Of a stretch of DNA of 64,000 bases, positions 41,661-54,333 are shown one piece after another. The notes under the pieces were generated by a model that saw only the letters and a list, made by a program, of their open reading frames with translations, was not told where the DNA came from and made no database searches. Positions within the stretch are counted from its first letter, which is position 1, and each line of letters begins with the position of its first letter. A program made the translations under genes and the position numbers. The DNA is from Chrysomallon squamiferum (lineage: Eukaryota > Mollusca > Gastropoda > Neomphalida > Peltospiridae). The DNA lies in NCBI GenBank assembly GCA_012295275.1, contig CM022679.1, positions 7,582,169 to 7,646,168 on the forward strand. Reading direction: 5' to 3'.

Positions 41661-42353
41661 CTTTCTTTTCGCGGCAGCTAACTGAAGTCTGCGTTTGTTT
41701 CCGGCGTCGCTCTTGAAGTTCTTCACCCAGATGTTATATCCGATTTTCGAATAGGAAAAAATGAGGATCACGAGAGGTCCGAAGTACTGCAGGACCATGA
41801 GCGCCAAGCTGTAGGCATACTTCTTGCTCTGGTCTTCCCACATTTCCAGACACTGGCCGCTGGTGTTGGAGAAGTAGATCATCCGAGATTTGAGCAGAGT
41901 GGGCAAGGGTATGGCCAGCGAAATGGCCCATATCGCGGCTATGACGAACACCGTTTTCCGCGGGGTGATCCGCTTCACAAACGGGTGTACGATGGCGATG
42001 TACCGGTCTATGCTCATGGCGACAAGCGTGTAGGAACTCATCAGAACCATGACGACCTGGATGTAGAGGACCACGGGACACATCCCAGCCTCGAATGGCC
42101 AGTAGTTTTTGAGGTTGACGATGAAGGTGAAAGGAATACAGAAAATTGCCAGGAGTATGTCGCTGATGGCCAGGTTCACTATGAAGTAGTTGGGCACGGT
42201 GTGCATCCTCTTGTAAGCGAACACGAGGTAGCAGACGATGGTGTTGCCGCCGATTGCGGTGATGGTGATGACGGAGTAGAGAATGATGAGAAACGTCTCG
42301 ACATGTTCGGATATTTCCCAAGGAAACTGTTCCTGGTTTTCTGTGACATTCAT
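41661..42353 (-). CDS. Gene B exon 1: luqin/RYamide-like neuropeptide GPCR, N-terminus to TM5
   Basis: Encodes residues 1-231 of a 386-aa class A GPCR. Visible features: short N-terminus with a sequon at N2 (NVT); TM1 with GGN (N37); TM2 with AISD (D65) and CIPFTF; NYWPF before C92 of TM3; DRY at 116-118; TM4 with W142; ECL2 with a sequon at N163 and the disulfide cysteine C168; TM5 with P193; and a basic third loop ending AAAKRK. The exon ends in phase 0 at AAG|GTTTGT. The ATG is well supported: an in-frame TGA lies two codons upstream (42357-42359) and position -3 is G. The helices match gene A closely and the same luqin/RYamide-type signatures appear. The exon is GC-rich against an AT-rich background. 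Subfamily assignment is by motif only. Confidence 0.93.
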
Positions 42354-43541
42354 TACTCACTAAGTGACAAACACAACTAAAACCGAAATACTTCACGTAA
42401 TATCGGTTTATAGATTAAATCCTTTTGTTCTTAATTCTGCACAATAAATTCCACGTTTTCCAAAAATTTGAAAAAAAGAAAAAAATAATAATAATAATAA
42501 ATAAATAAAATATCTAACTATATATCAAAAATTCAAAATACATCAGTTGTAATTTTTTTTTTGCTGTTAATAAAATAATATTTACTTATTATTTTTAACA
42601 AGCCATCAATCGTGTGCTTCTTTCGAAAGATTTCCTTGACATGATGAAGTTTTATATCAGCCCTCACTTCTTTTACTACGAAGAAATAGCCAGTAAAAGT
42701 AAAATTTACTAGGATGACTGACTAACTCTGTATTTCTGTTATTTATTATTTTTTATGGTTATTATACTCCCTCACGTGCTGGTCTGTGTGTAACGTAATA
42801 ATGTACTCCATGTTGCTTCAAAATATGTTAATTAAAACTGTATCCAATAATCTTCGTCTGGTGTTTTTTTTTATATTCTTTTTTTATTTTGCCGCTGTTG
42901 TTGCTGTTTGGTTTTTTTCTTCTTCTTCTTCTTCTTCTTGTTTCCTTCCTAATCACAACAATATCAGCTTCATTGTGGAGACATTAGACCCATGCAGTTT
43001 CAAATGAATTTATTATTATTTTAAATTAACATTTTCCTTTCAAGATATTTTTTTTTTTTAACTCCAGCTAATTTTGTTTTCTTCTTTTGGTTAGATCAAC
43101 GTTGTTTTCTCCAGATCTGTTATTGTTGTTTTCACATAAATATCACAATTTATTCGCCTCAGAATAAATTTGTATTCTTTTTAATTTTTTTCCTTAATTG
43201 TTTTTTTATTTCAAATTCTTAAAACATTCCGCCGTTAATACCTTGAATTTCAATTTTCTTCCGTTTCTTTTTTTTTTCTTTCCTTCTCCTTTTTTAATAT
43301 TTTTTTATTTTTTTTTTTTTTTTAATTGTTTTGTTCTTTCGGTCGATTTAATTTCAAAACGTCAAAACACTTCCAGTTTTAGAAAAGTATGTAAACCTCC
43401 CTTTACCAACCAGAAAACTTTTCTTTTTTTTTCTTCTTTTATTATTCCGCTGTAATCCATTCAGTGTAATTTCCTCCATGTGCCGGCGCCTCACATCAGA
43501 AGCTAAAAGCATTTACTATTCGTTTTATCATTTCTTTTTCT

Positions 43542-43575
<34 letters not shown>

Positions 43576-44063
43576 CCGAAAAGGTAAATAGATAGATGTT
43601 ATTCTCGAATAAATATGATGTTTATCTGCGAGGCTGCATTTTATCAGCGGGAAGACCCGTCTTCCAACCGACACCTTGCCATTGGAAGAAACGGGGAAAA
43701 GTTACAAGAGCCGATATGACTGGACGACTAACGTCAGCTAAAATAATCGAAAATACAGGCGCACACTACACACACACACACGCGGCCACTGTGCAGCGTA
43801 GAGCGCGGAGGCAAATCGTTAGGTAACCGATACAGCGTATATTATTGGTAACCAATAAATAACTGTTCGTTTTCGCTGAAGGGTTAGGTCAATGATTTAA
43901 TTAAACCCGACACGGACTGACGCGCATGTCCGCCGTGTTACGTACTCTGAACGATTACGCAAGAAGTCAGAAAAACGCGCTGAACTTGCAGCAGGTTCGA
44001 AAAACGAGCTTTTGTCATATAAAAGAATGTGATAATAAATATATTTTTTGTGTTTTTGTTTAA

Positions 44064-44436
44064 TGATGCACTGAACATATTTTAATTTAAGTGATGTGGC
44101 GTCATGTGTATGTGGTCGATTTTCGCACGGAAAATCAGAGAGGAAACTCGCTTCCGCTAAGCGGTCACGTTTTCTTTGTTTTCTTTTCTCTTATCCTTTT
44201 TATTTTTTTTTTCTTAGTTTATTTTTTTTTTTTTTTTTTTTTTCTTAGTTTTATTTTTATTTTTATTTTTTTCTTGAATATTTATTTATTTTATTTATTT
44301 ATTTATTTATTATTTGTATTTTTTTTTTTTTTTTTAGTGATTAGATGGCAAGAAAAAACATATCACTGCTTTAGGTAAGAGTGATAGAGTTCTTAAAAGC
44401 GAAATGATTTATATTGACTAAAATATAATATTATTA
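44064..44436. repeat. Direct tandem duplication, copy 1
   Basis: Starts TGCACTGAACATATTTTAAT and includes GTGGCGTCATG, TGTGGTCGATTT and TCACGTTTTCTTT, then a variable T-rich core. It ends with TGATTAGATGGCAAGAAAA and an ATATAATATTATT end. Matched by 44458-44803 in the same order. Confidence 0.9.
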
Positions 44437-44457
44437 AAAATAAATAAATTAGTATTT

Positions 44458-44585
44458 TATGCACTGAACATATTTTAATCTAAATGATATGGCGTCATGT
44501 ATGTGGTCGATTTGCGTACGGAAAATGAGAGAGGAAACCCGCTTCCGTAAAGCAGTCACGTTTTCTTTCTATTCTTTTTTCTGTT

Positions 44586-44632
<47 letters not shown>

Positions 44633-44803
44633 CTCTGTTTTTCTTTTTATTTATTTATAATATTTTTTGTTTTATTTATTTATTTATTTATTTTTTAAAT
44701 TTTTATTGATTAGATGACAAGAAAACACATATCACTGTTTTAGGTTAGAGTGATAAAGTTCTTAAAGAGAAAGGGTTTATTTTTACTAAAGTATAATATT
44801 ATT
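44458..44803. repeat. Direct tandem duplication, copy 2
   Basis: Repeats the left block (GCACTGAACATATTTTAAT, GGCGTCATG, GTGGTCGATTTG, TCACGTTTTCTTT) and right block (TGATTAGATGACAAGAAAA, ATAATATTATT) of 44064-44436 with scattered substitutions. The T-rich cores differ most, including a poly-T run near 44590-44632. Confidence 0.9.
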
Positions 44804-44893
44804 TACAGGCAGTTAGTTGCCTTCTCTTTTTCTCTTACTTCAATTTGCATTAATTGTGTGTGTATTGCATATGTGTCGCTGTAAATATGTGCC

Positions 44894-44928
<35 letters not shown>

Positions 44929-45389
44929 GAGAAACGAAAGTGACTATCGGAGTAATTTGTCATCGTCTACAGGACTCTGTGAATATCACTTACAGAAAAA
45001 CAAGTATGGATTTACGGGATCTCGCTGTATTACCGAGCAACGCCTTGAGGCGGGAAGCTGTAGCGATGTGCTGTGTCTCTGTACACAGCTGATTACGGGG
45101 GGGGGGGGTAATACTGCTGAGACTTCTCGCTAACTCATGTTAAATAACGTCTTGGACAATAACAAAAATAATTTTTCCCCAGCTATTGCTATTGTTCTTG
45201 TTTTATATATTTTATTTTATTTTTTTATTATTATTATTATTATTATTTTTTTTTAAGTATTATTAGTTTTCATATATATATACTATATATATATATACTA
45301 TTGTGGGGTCACTTGCTTTGTGCTTATCCATATCCCCTTCTCATTCTCATGTCATTCACGCATTCAGACATATCTATCAAGCATACCCA

Positions 45390-45391
<2 letters not shown>

Positions 45392-45463
<72 letters not shown>
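45392..45463. repeat. (CT)n microsatellite
   Basis: Pure CT run of about 36 units. All three forward frames give only S/L strings. Confidence 0.95.
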
Positions 45464-45466
<3 letters not shown>

Positions 45467-48400
45467 GTTTTTCGTATTCTCTGTCTGTCCGTGTGTCCGT
45501 CTACCTCGCACGGTCTTTCTTTCTCTCATATATTTCTTTCTTTTTCATACTCTTTCAATTTTTCTTTGTTTTTCTTCTTTTTCCCGTTTTACATTATCCT
45601 CATAGATCGTCACACGTGAGACACGAACTGGAGAAGTCTGCAAGCTAAACTAAAAGGGCTTTTTTTTTTAACGTAGAAGTGATTTTCCTTAATAAGCAAG
45701 AATACGAAACGAAAGCAGTGTTTTCTTTTGTGTTTTCTTTAATAAGAAAAATCAGACACGTCTGACCAAAACGTGAACTTGCGACTATTATTATTATTTT
45801 CAAAAACGCAGACGACCGTTAATAAGCTTTCCTCCAGAATGGAATTAGTCATCACCGAACACCACTGCCAGGTGTTGATGTTGAATGATTAAAAATGTTT
45901 CTAATGCACGTGGATTTAACCATACGCTAATCAAAATGAAGCAGAGAGCGTCACAAATCCGCAGACGCCTAAAAAAAAAAATTACTATAGGATGAAATTC
46001 GATATAAATATTTCGACAAATAAAGCAGATTTTGTAACAAGAAGTTTCTAAGTTTTATATTACGTTTAGGGCCTCGTCAAGCATAAATCCGGCATTGGAT
46101 GCATTCATACACAAAACATACAGCAGAATCTCACTGGTTCAATGTTATAATTGTAGTCCTCAGAGTATATGTGTGTGTGTGTATATATACACATATATTC
46201 CTGTAAAGATCTTTGAACGTTTTATTTTATATATATATATATGCATGTGTGTGTGTGTTTCCTTTTCTTTTTGTTTTTGTTTTTTCTGTTTTTCTTTGCT
46301 CGCTAAATGATGTTGTTAAGTTCTTAACGTTCGACTACGACCAGACGAATGTAAGTCTTCTGTCAATATTACCAGTATCTTGATCCGCTAATCCGTGAAA
46401 TACGAAAAGAAAAACCATCGAAACGAGACTAACTTTACTGTGACTGCACATTTGTTTAGTTCAGCGTCAGGATTAATTATTTACGCGAAACGATCTGTAG
46501 ATAAATCAGAGAATCGCTCAAATATCTCTGCAATCTTTTCTCTGTCATGCTGCCCACCGGGCGGCTATCAGTATCGATATCTCTATAGTACAGCCGATGT
46601 TACAGTGACTGCTGGATGAATCGTGTTTCACAGAAACAGTATCAGTAACATCGAGTGTATTCTCATAAACTCTTCAGAGCAGAGTTTCTTTAACGGCTGA
46701 AAGGTAAAAAAAAAAAAAAAAAAAAATAGATGAAGGAGTCACTTCATTTACTGAGATTTTTTAAATATTATTATCATTGTTGTTCTGCTCTAAAAAAAAA
46801 AAAAAATAACTACGAATACCTTTTGAGTGATTAGTCAGCTTAAGTTGCTCTTTAATGTCAAGTGGAATTGGAAATGATATTAAAAGAAATGTATTGTTAA
46901 TTATCTTTACATGCCTTTTTTCTTCTTTCTTGACATATGTTTACGATGTTCAAAAACTGAAATAAAGTAGATACTTTACAAATGCAGTTTTTTTTTTTTT
47001 TTAATTTCTTATGTAACAAAATGAATTATTTACATATAAAATTATTAGAGTATAAAAAAAATTGCAAATTTAGTCACAGGTGGGTTAAAAACTCGAGGAT
47101 GAATCGAATGGCACTGAAACAGTTTAAGAAATACAATAGTGTTCTGAAAGAAATATCATGATGTCATATTTACAAACAATCGCCAGTTGTTGGTTTTTAT
47201 TGCTGTTGTTGTTGTCGTTTTGATAACCATTGCTGAAGAAGATTTTATTGTTGTTGTTCTTTTTCAGGTTTTCAGGTTTTAGGTTTTAATTACGGTGAAT
47301 GACGCAGTATTTCTATCTTCTTGTTATTACATAGTTTGTTTCTTTGATGATCAATTTCCCTTTCATTTCACTTCCTTCTTTTTTAACTTTTTGTTGTTGT
47401 TGTAATGTTTGATTTTATAGTTTAGAGGGGGTTGTTATTGCCTGAGAAGTGTTCTTTTTGTTTTGAGGACGCGTTGATGTCGTTGTTTTATTATTCTTTT
47501 CGAAGTTTCACTTTAGAATTACAATTTGAGAACAAGGTTCCAAAAAACAAAACTAAACAAAACAAATCAAAATGTCCACTGGTGGTGGATTCACCATTCC
47601 ATGATGGCTAGTGTAGCATTTCGTAATTAATATCAACTAGACAAGCATCCACTGACTTGTGTGTAGACCAATCAGAAACATAACCCGGAAGCGAAAGAAA
47701 GCAAACTGATCAGCTGAAAACAAACCAGTTTTGTAATCATGGACAGATGAATGTAATTTCAGTCTTTTCTCGTGTAATTTTACAGTCAATCCACAGCAGT
47801 GTTATTACTTCAGTTTTGAAGCGTCAGTACATGACCAAAAGAAAACCAAAAATTTGACCAACTGACTCAGCGTATGACTCTTACAACAGGATCTGATAGA
47901 AGAATGCTTTATTAAAAATAAATTGTATTTAACATTTCCTATCAATAAACAAGAGCTTATAAAAAAATAAAATATTTCTTGGTACTGTTTGTTGCCAGCG
48001 TTAATTATTCATCTTATAAGAAATCCGTTTAATTTAAAGACAACATTTTGAATTTGACCAACACCGTAGAAGAAATATCTGTACTGAGAGAATTCACAAA
48101 CATACAGAAAACCATAAATATTTTTGTGAAGACCTCAGATATGGTAATGGAAAAGACAGAAAACGTCAAAGATCTTGTAAGAACCAGGCAAACAAGAAAT
48201 GTAGACAGATCTGTTATTGACAGACACGTATCTTGGAAGATTCAGGGATTTTTCCTAAGACAAAAAGGTCAGTGCAACTTCCTCTTCCTGTATTCAGTGG
48301 CTTTGTTGTGGGTTTTCTTTTTTTCTGTTCATATTTGTTTAGTTATTGCAGTTGTTGTTTTGTTACTTTTTCTGGTTTTTTATTTTTTATTTTTAGTTCA

Positions 48401-49159
48401 TACTGTTTAGTTATTGCAGTTGTTATTGTTTTGTTACGGGTTTTTTTTTTGGGGGGTTGGGGTTTTTTTGTGTGTGTGTATTTTGTTTGTTTCTTTTGTT
48501 TGGGATTCTTTGTTGTTTTTTTGTTGTTTTTTAATATTTTAAAAATAGTTTTAATTGTTTTTTATTTTTTGGTTTTTATTTTTGTTTAACTTTTTTTCTG
48601 GTTGTTTTGCGTGTTAGTTAATTAATAATGTCAAACATCTTATCATCATCATCATCATCATCATTTTTTTTCATCTCTTAAAAACGTTTTAAGGGGATTT
48701 GTGAAAGGACGATGTTCATTTTAATTACATGTGGCTGTCCACTGTTTGTAGACATTTTCTTCAATGTCACTGATTTAACCAATACTTCAGTAAAACGTTG
48801 GCGCTGAAGTGAATGCCAGACGCGTGTGGCTCTAACAGACAACCATTGTCAATGGAGTAAACTAGTTGATGAGGCTGTTTGAGTACATCTCTGTCTGCTT
48901 CCAGACTTTTAATTTCCAAGGACTTGTAAGCCCACAAGCGAATACCTAATAAAGTTCACAAAGGCAAAATACAGAATTTCAGAAAAGGGTCTGCAATTGT
49001 GGTGGAAAATATAAAGAAATAAAAAATAGTCTGCAAAAATAAATAAATAAAAAAATTAAATAAATATATAATATAACTATGTTGGATTTTAATACCCAAA
49101 GTAAATGCTTGATTTTTTATTTTTGTTCGTTTCTGTTTGTTTGTTTTGTTTGGCTATTG

Positions 49160-49762
49160 TTTTATTTGTTTTTCTTTATTTATTATTAATTATTTTCAAA
49201 CGAATATATGCATTGAAAATTAAACTTTTTATACTGTTTAGTAGTTAGTCGGAACTGGAAAAACTAGAAAACACTATCAGAGACAAATTAATGATATTAC
49301 CAAGAAACAAAATCAAAGCAAAAACGTGTAAATTCTATATTAATTCACCTTTCTTTGAACATTATCTCTAGTTTTGACGTTATTATGATCATAGAATGAG
49401 CTCATATTTTGACAATAGTAAGGAGAACTTCATCAAAAATATATATATACATATATATATACAATGATATTGTTTCTGAAGACTTTAACACTAAAAGTTT
49501 ACATCGAAACAAACACAACTCCTTGCGACGCCATTGTTAACGTCAAGGTGACTTCTTTTACGTCGTACTTGTGTCTATATAAGGACGACAAAAACAGAAT
49601 GACGCAAGCCTGAGGGTTCTTTTTATAAAACAATTGAACATCCACTACCCCGTTGATTTTTATCCGGGATGTGGAAAAAACGGCCCTTTTCAGGGCCACC
49701 CCCACCCACCCCCTCAATCTCATGAATGAGTAGTTCTCTGTTCATAATCCTATTGCTTTGCC

Positions 49763-49811
<49 letters not shown>
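49160..49811 (+). repeat. Dispersed repeat P, copy 1, with (AAT)n tail
   Basis: Matches 55050-55690 over nearly its whole length, with 52815-53075 matching its right part and 58740-59215 the same on the opposite strand. Recognisable blocks are GACGTTATTA-GATCATAGAA, AACTTCATCAAAAATATATA, the core from CGAAACAAACACAACTCC to the histone-type stem-loop at 49682, then CTCAATCTCATGAATGAG, GCTTTGCC and an (AAT)n tail. A minus-strand frame of about 70 codons is open through the core. Because copies are so alike, that says little about coding. A short retroposon with a microsatellite tail is my best reading. Confidence 0.8.
49682..49697 (+). promoter_or_regulatory. Histone-type 3' stem-loop in repeat P copy 1
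   Basis: GGCCCTTTTCAGGGCC forms a perfect 6-bp stem with a TTTC loop, preceded by AAAAAC and followed by ACC. This fits the replication-dependent histone mRNA stem-loop bound by SLBP. A TATA-like TATATAAG lies at 49576-49583. No histone reading frame precedes it. Confidence 0.7.
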
Positions 49812-49812
<1 letters not shown>

Positions 49813-49959
49813 TAAATAAATATAATTAATTTAATTAATTAATTAATTAACTAAATTAATAAAATTAATTTAAAAAAAAAAAATATATAAGCAACAGTAA
49901 TATTAAAAACAACAACATCATCAACAACAACAACAATAATAATAATCAAATGTTCTTAT

Positions 49960-50206
49960 AGAGAGAAAGGACTACGTAGATACAGACTTGTAAATATACT
50001 CGTAAAAAAATACAAAATGTTTTTGAATGTAGTACAGGTCCACTATCAGCAGTCAGGCGGGTTATTGATTTTGCGGTGTAACAGAGTAATTAGGTTCGAA
50101 TACACTTAATTCAACTATTTAGTCCCTCTTTCTAGCTCTGAAATACCACTAAAAACTACTATCGAATTTATTTTTATTTCATTTTATTATTATTTATTAC
50201 TATTAT

Positions 50207-50266
<60 letters not shown>

Positions 50267-50393
50267 CAATTCATGCTTATCTTCTGTGGACAGTGTTTGT
50301 ATCATATAACGAGAATCATTTCCTTTATTCTCTGAAACAATAGTTTGGTTAAAAGTTAGCAGATCATAATAACAATAATAAATGAAGAATGGC

Positions 50394-50445
<52 letters not shown>

Positions 50446-51084
50446 AAAAAGAAAGAAATAAAGAAAGAAAAGCTATATTTACGACGTCATAATGCCGTAG
50501 ATTAAAAGCGTTTCTAAGTGCTTCGTGTTTTCCTTCTTTGCTAGGCGCACCACACCGGAATCCATTCGTAGATTGTGTCTATTGTGTGAATGAAATCTCG
50601 AAGTCAGAAGTCAGACCGATCACTAAATGTCTGCGTGAAACTGTCTCAGACCGCGATTTAATGAAGTTGAAAAGTTAGCATGACTTAACTTTATTGGTTT
50701 TCATTGTATCAGCAACCTTGACTTACGTCATGGTTTGACCTTGACGCTAATAAACGAAATTGTCGTTTTCTTTATGAAGTGTCGTCCATGAAATAAAGGT
50801 TATGTCATTATTTTGTTCCATTTTCATCCTCATTCAAAAATAGTCCCACATTTTCATTACAGGACGTAATTCGATTAACTGGAAACGACTATTTTACTGG
50901 CAATAAGTAGAAACACAATTTGCTATGATAATATAATTATATTGTCCAATAGCTTTTTGAGTGAACAGCATTATTTGATTTATTTCGGTACAGAAGTTCA
51001 AAACTGTTGTTTTTATCTAGTGTTATCTAGTTTTATCTAGTTTTAAGCTGTAACATAAAAACAGAATAGACTGAATCCGTCACA

Positions 51085-51117
<33 letters not shown>
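49960..51117. repeat. Segmental duplication Q, copy 1
   Basis: About 1.15 kb that reappears at 53857-54988 with few differences, ending in both cases in a (TA)n run. Unique-looking blocks include GTACAGGTCCACTATCAGCA, GGTTCGAATACACTTAATTC, TTTACGACGTCATAATGCCG and ACCTTGACGCTAATAAACG. It contains a poly-T run of about 58 bp (50209-50266) that is shorter and interrupted in copy 2. No ORF of note. Confidence 0.92.
50209..50266. repeat. Poly-T run, about 58 bp
   Basis: Longest homopolymer in the window. At the matching place in the second Q copy (about 54115-54170) it is shorter and broken by A residues, so it has changed since the duplication. Confidence 0.95.
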
Positions 51118-51134
<17 letters not shown>

Positions 51135-51759
51135 TTTTTTAAATCTACCAGAATTCGTGCTATCGTAAATCAGAGCCCACCATTGGAGGTATGGGGAAAT
51201 CAGCAGAAGAACGCTTGGTCAATGTCCGTACTTTTTTTTCTGAACGACTTTAATGTTAATTAGTTGTTCTGTGTAAATAACAAGTCGGTGTGTCTAGATA
51301 TAACAATGAGGTTACTCTTGTAACGCAGGTGTAAGAATAACTCTAATGACAGAATTGGGACTCGTTATTTTCCTTATTATTTGTAATACGAACATTCAAA
51401 TTAATTTTGGACAGGGAATAAAAAGGAGACGATCTTATTGTTAAAATTTCCGGTTTAAAAAAAAATAATAATAATAAAATAAAATTAATTAGTTCTTGCA
51501 GAATGCACTTTTGTTAATTATGTCTCTAATTAGTATTAGTCGTGTTGATACAAATATACAGTAGGTAACAGGTTACGTAGCAGGACGCTGAGAAAAGAAA
51601 GAATGAAAGAAAGTCAACAAAAAGTAATTAAAAAACAAAATACAAAATATAAATTTACAAAGTGATTGCAAATCATAAATCTACATTTTCATATTTTATC
51701 ATGGTCACCATAATATATACGAACGAAATACATCATCCGATATTTTTTTCTTTTCTCTA

Positions 51760-51790
<31 letters not shown>

Positions 51791-52800
51791 CCTTCCACGA
51801 ACGTATCTGAAAATTGCACAAACTGTCCACCATAATGTATTAAAGTTCATGAAAATTACATATATTTTGCAGTCCTGAATGAAAAAAACATATTCGTTCA
51901 AGTAGATATGAAATGATAAATATGGCTGAAGATGAAATAACGAATTTTTCATCACAGAGTTGCTCTGATAGTAAACAATAAATAAAACCTGGAATGAAAC
52001 GTAACACATTACAAGACATTATCAAGCTGATACAACATTATCAAGCTGATAAATCGGAATAAATACAGTGTATGAGACCAAGTGTGAAATATTTAAAAAA
52101 AAAAAAGGAAATCCTCCGATATTAGAAATAATGTCTGCTGCAAACAAATGAATGAATAAATTCTTTAGTATATTATATGACACTTCAGACGTTTCAATAT
52201 TAATGATTATTGTTTATTTTTATAATGATGATATACGAAAGATGATATATCGTTATCATTTTGTTGATTACTTTTATCGATCAACTGTCTGAGTTTTTTT
52301 GTTTGTTTGTTAAAGATCTATCCACAGACAGACGAGAATGTACCGCGTACTTTAATATGTCCACCGAGGTATTCAGTTTTAATGGAAAATTATCATTATT
52401 ATTACCACTTCTACTACTACTACTGCTGCTGCTGCTGCTACTACTACTACTACGTCTACTACTATTACTTCTTCTTCTTCTACTACTACTACTACTAGTG
52501 CTACCAGAACTTACTACATCTACTATTATAATTACTACTACTGCAACTATTAGTATTAGTATTAGTATAAGTATAGTTTCTAACGAAATCCACAGATCAA
52601 GTGATTATTAATTCATAATACTTTAATGCTGTTTGTTTTAATTTCACTTGCAAAGCGTAAGTAATTAAATAAAAGCTGTGAGGAATCACAGGTTCAAACC
52701 ATGCCGCTACGTCATCTGGCTGTTATCAAATACTGCTTGTGCTCTGTGACTGCTTAGAAAAAACTGTTCATCTGTACCTTCCTTACTATAGACGCATTTG
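51118..52800. other. Gene-free DNA between duplicated blocks
   Basis: AT-rich with poly-T at 51121-51140 and 51762-51786 and a CTA/CTG/CTT trinucleotide block near 52405-52500. A tRNA-like B-box motif lies at about 52690 (see findings). No supported ORF. Confidence 0.6.
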
Positions 52801-52814
52801 AAAAACACAGCACA

Positions 52815-53075
52815 GCGAAACAAACACAACTCCTTGCGACGCCATTGTTAACGTCAAGGTGACTTCTTTTACGTCGTACTTGTGTCTATATAAGGACGAC
52901 AAAAACAGAATGACGTAAGCCTGAGGGTTCTTTTTATAAAACAATTGAACATCCACTACCCCGTTGATTTTTATCCGGGATGTGGACAAACGGCCCTTTT
53001 CAGGGCCACCCCCACCCACCCCCTCAATCTCATGAATGAGTAGTTCTCTGTTCATAATCCTATTGCTTTGCCGAA
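52815..53075 (+). repeat. Dispersed repeat P, copy 2 (left-truncated)
   Basis: Begins at GCGAAACAAACACAACTCC and runs through the TATA-like box and stem-loop to GCTTTGCCG and an (AAT)/(AAAT)n tail. It lacks the left part present at 49160 and 55050. Five-prime truncation with the tail kept is what reverse-transcribed insertions often show, though recombination could do the same. Confidence 0.8.
52992..53007 (+). promoter_or_regulatory. Histone-type 3' stem-loop in repeat P copy 2
   Basis: Same 16-base GGCCCTTTTCAGGGCC stem-loop with 5' flank GACAAAC and 3' flank ACCCCCAC, about 100 bp beyond TATATAAG. Confidence 0.7.
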
Positions 53076-53299
53076 TATAATAATAATAATAATTAATAAA
53101 TAAATAAATAAATAAATAAATTATTTAATTAAATAATTAATTAACTAAATTAATAAAATTAATAAAAAATAAATAATAACAACAGTAATATTAAAAACAA
53201 CAATAACAACAACAACAACAAAATAATAATAATAATAATAATATTAATAATAATAATTATAATGATAATTATAATAATAACAATAATAATCAAAGTTCT

Positions 53300-53605
53300 T
53301 ACAGTGAGAACTCTAATTTTGACGTTATTACGATCATAGAAAAGACAAATTTTGACATAAGTAAGGAGAACTTCATCAAAAAATAGGTATATATACATAT
53401 ACAGCGAAACAAACACAATCAGAGAATGAATTGTTTCTAAGGACGACAAAAAGGTCTACGTAGATACACACTTGCAAATACAGATACTCGTAAAAAAAAA
53501 ATACTAAATGTGAGTATTTTATGTATGAATCATAGGAATCGCAGTGACCCTAAATCTGTTAACTTTGTGTTACTTAGTACTTACCATTATAATCAAGTGC
53601 AACCC
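53300..53605. repeat. Duplicated block R, copy 1
   Basis: The right part, from about GGTCTACGTAGATAC to TAATCAAGTGCAAC, matches 55945-56113, including GAATCGCAGTGACCCTAAATC. A scrambled scrap of repeat P (ACAGCGAAACAAACACAATC, GGACGACAAAAAG) lies inside it near 53400-53450. Its right end joins abruptly to a P 3' fragment (CCACCCACCCCCTCAATCTC), which marks a rearrangement junction at about 53604. Confidence 0.8.
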
Positions 53606-53652
53606 ACCCACCCCCTCAATCTCATGAATGAGTAGTTCTCTGTTGCTTTGCC

Positions 53653-53654
<2 letters not shown>

Positions 53655-53723
<69 letters not shown>
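53655..53723. repeat. (AAT)n microsatellite tail of a P fragment
   Basis: Pure AAT run of about 23 units immediately after GCTTTGCCT, followed by AAAT repeats to about 53800. Confidence 0.95.
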
Positions 53724-53731
<8 letters not shown>

Positions 53732-53856
53732 AATAAATAAAATAATAACAATAATAATAATAATAAATAAATGAATAAATAAATAATTTAATTAATTAAC
53801 TAAATTAATAAAATTAATACAAAATAAATATAAACAACAACAACAATAATAATAAA

Positions 53857-54295
53857 CAGAGAGAAAGGATTACGTAGATACAGACTTGTAAATACAGATG
53901 CTCGTAAAAAAAAAAGTACAAAATATTTTTGAATGTAGTACAGGTCCACTATCAGCAATTAGGCGGGTTATTGATTTTGCGGTGTAACAGCGTAATTAGG
54001 TTCGAATACACTTAATTCAACTATTTGGTCCTTCTTTCTAGCTCTGAAATACTACTAAATACTACTATCGAATTTATTTCTGTTTCATTTTATTACTATT
54101 ATTTATTACTGTTATTATTTTTATTTTTATTTTTTTATTTTTTTATTTTTATTTTTTTTTTTTTTTTTTCAAGTTCATGCTTAATTTCTGTGGACAGTGT
54201 TTGCATTTCACTCAACGAGAATCATTTCCTTTATTCTCTGAAACAATGGTTTGGTTAAAAGTTAGCAGATTATAAAAATAATAAATGAAGAATGG

Positions 54296-54333
<38 letters not shown>

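Larger units (their letters stand above)
42354..49149. other. 5' flank of gene B and gene-free DNA
   Basis: No supported gene. Poly-T and T-rich runs occur near 43290-43325, 43540-43575, 44220-44335 and 44590-44632. A CTT run lies near 42920-42940. 43600-43990 is relatively GC-rich and complex. 45392-45463 is (CT)n. The open frame at 48048-48410 begins with complex sequence but runs into T-rich low complexity and matches no family I know. Confidence 0.6.

Noticed and set aside
49500-49735. Degenerate histone coding gene upstream of the stem-loop
   Set aside because: I read the + strand frames before the stem-loop and found none of the H2A, H2B, H3, H4 or H1 C-terminal patterns.
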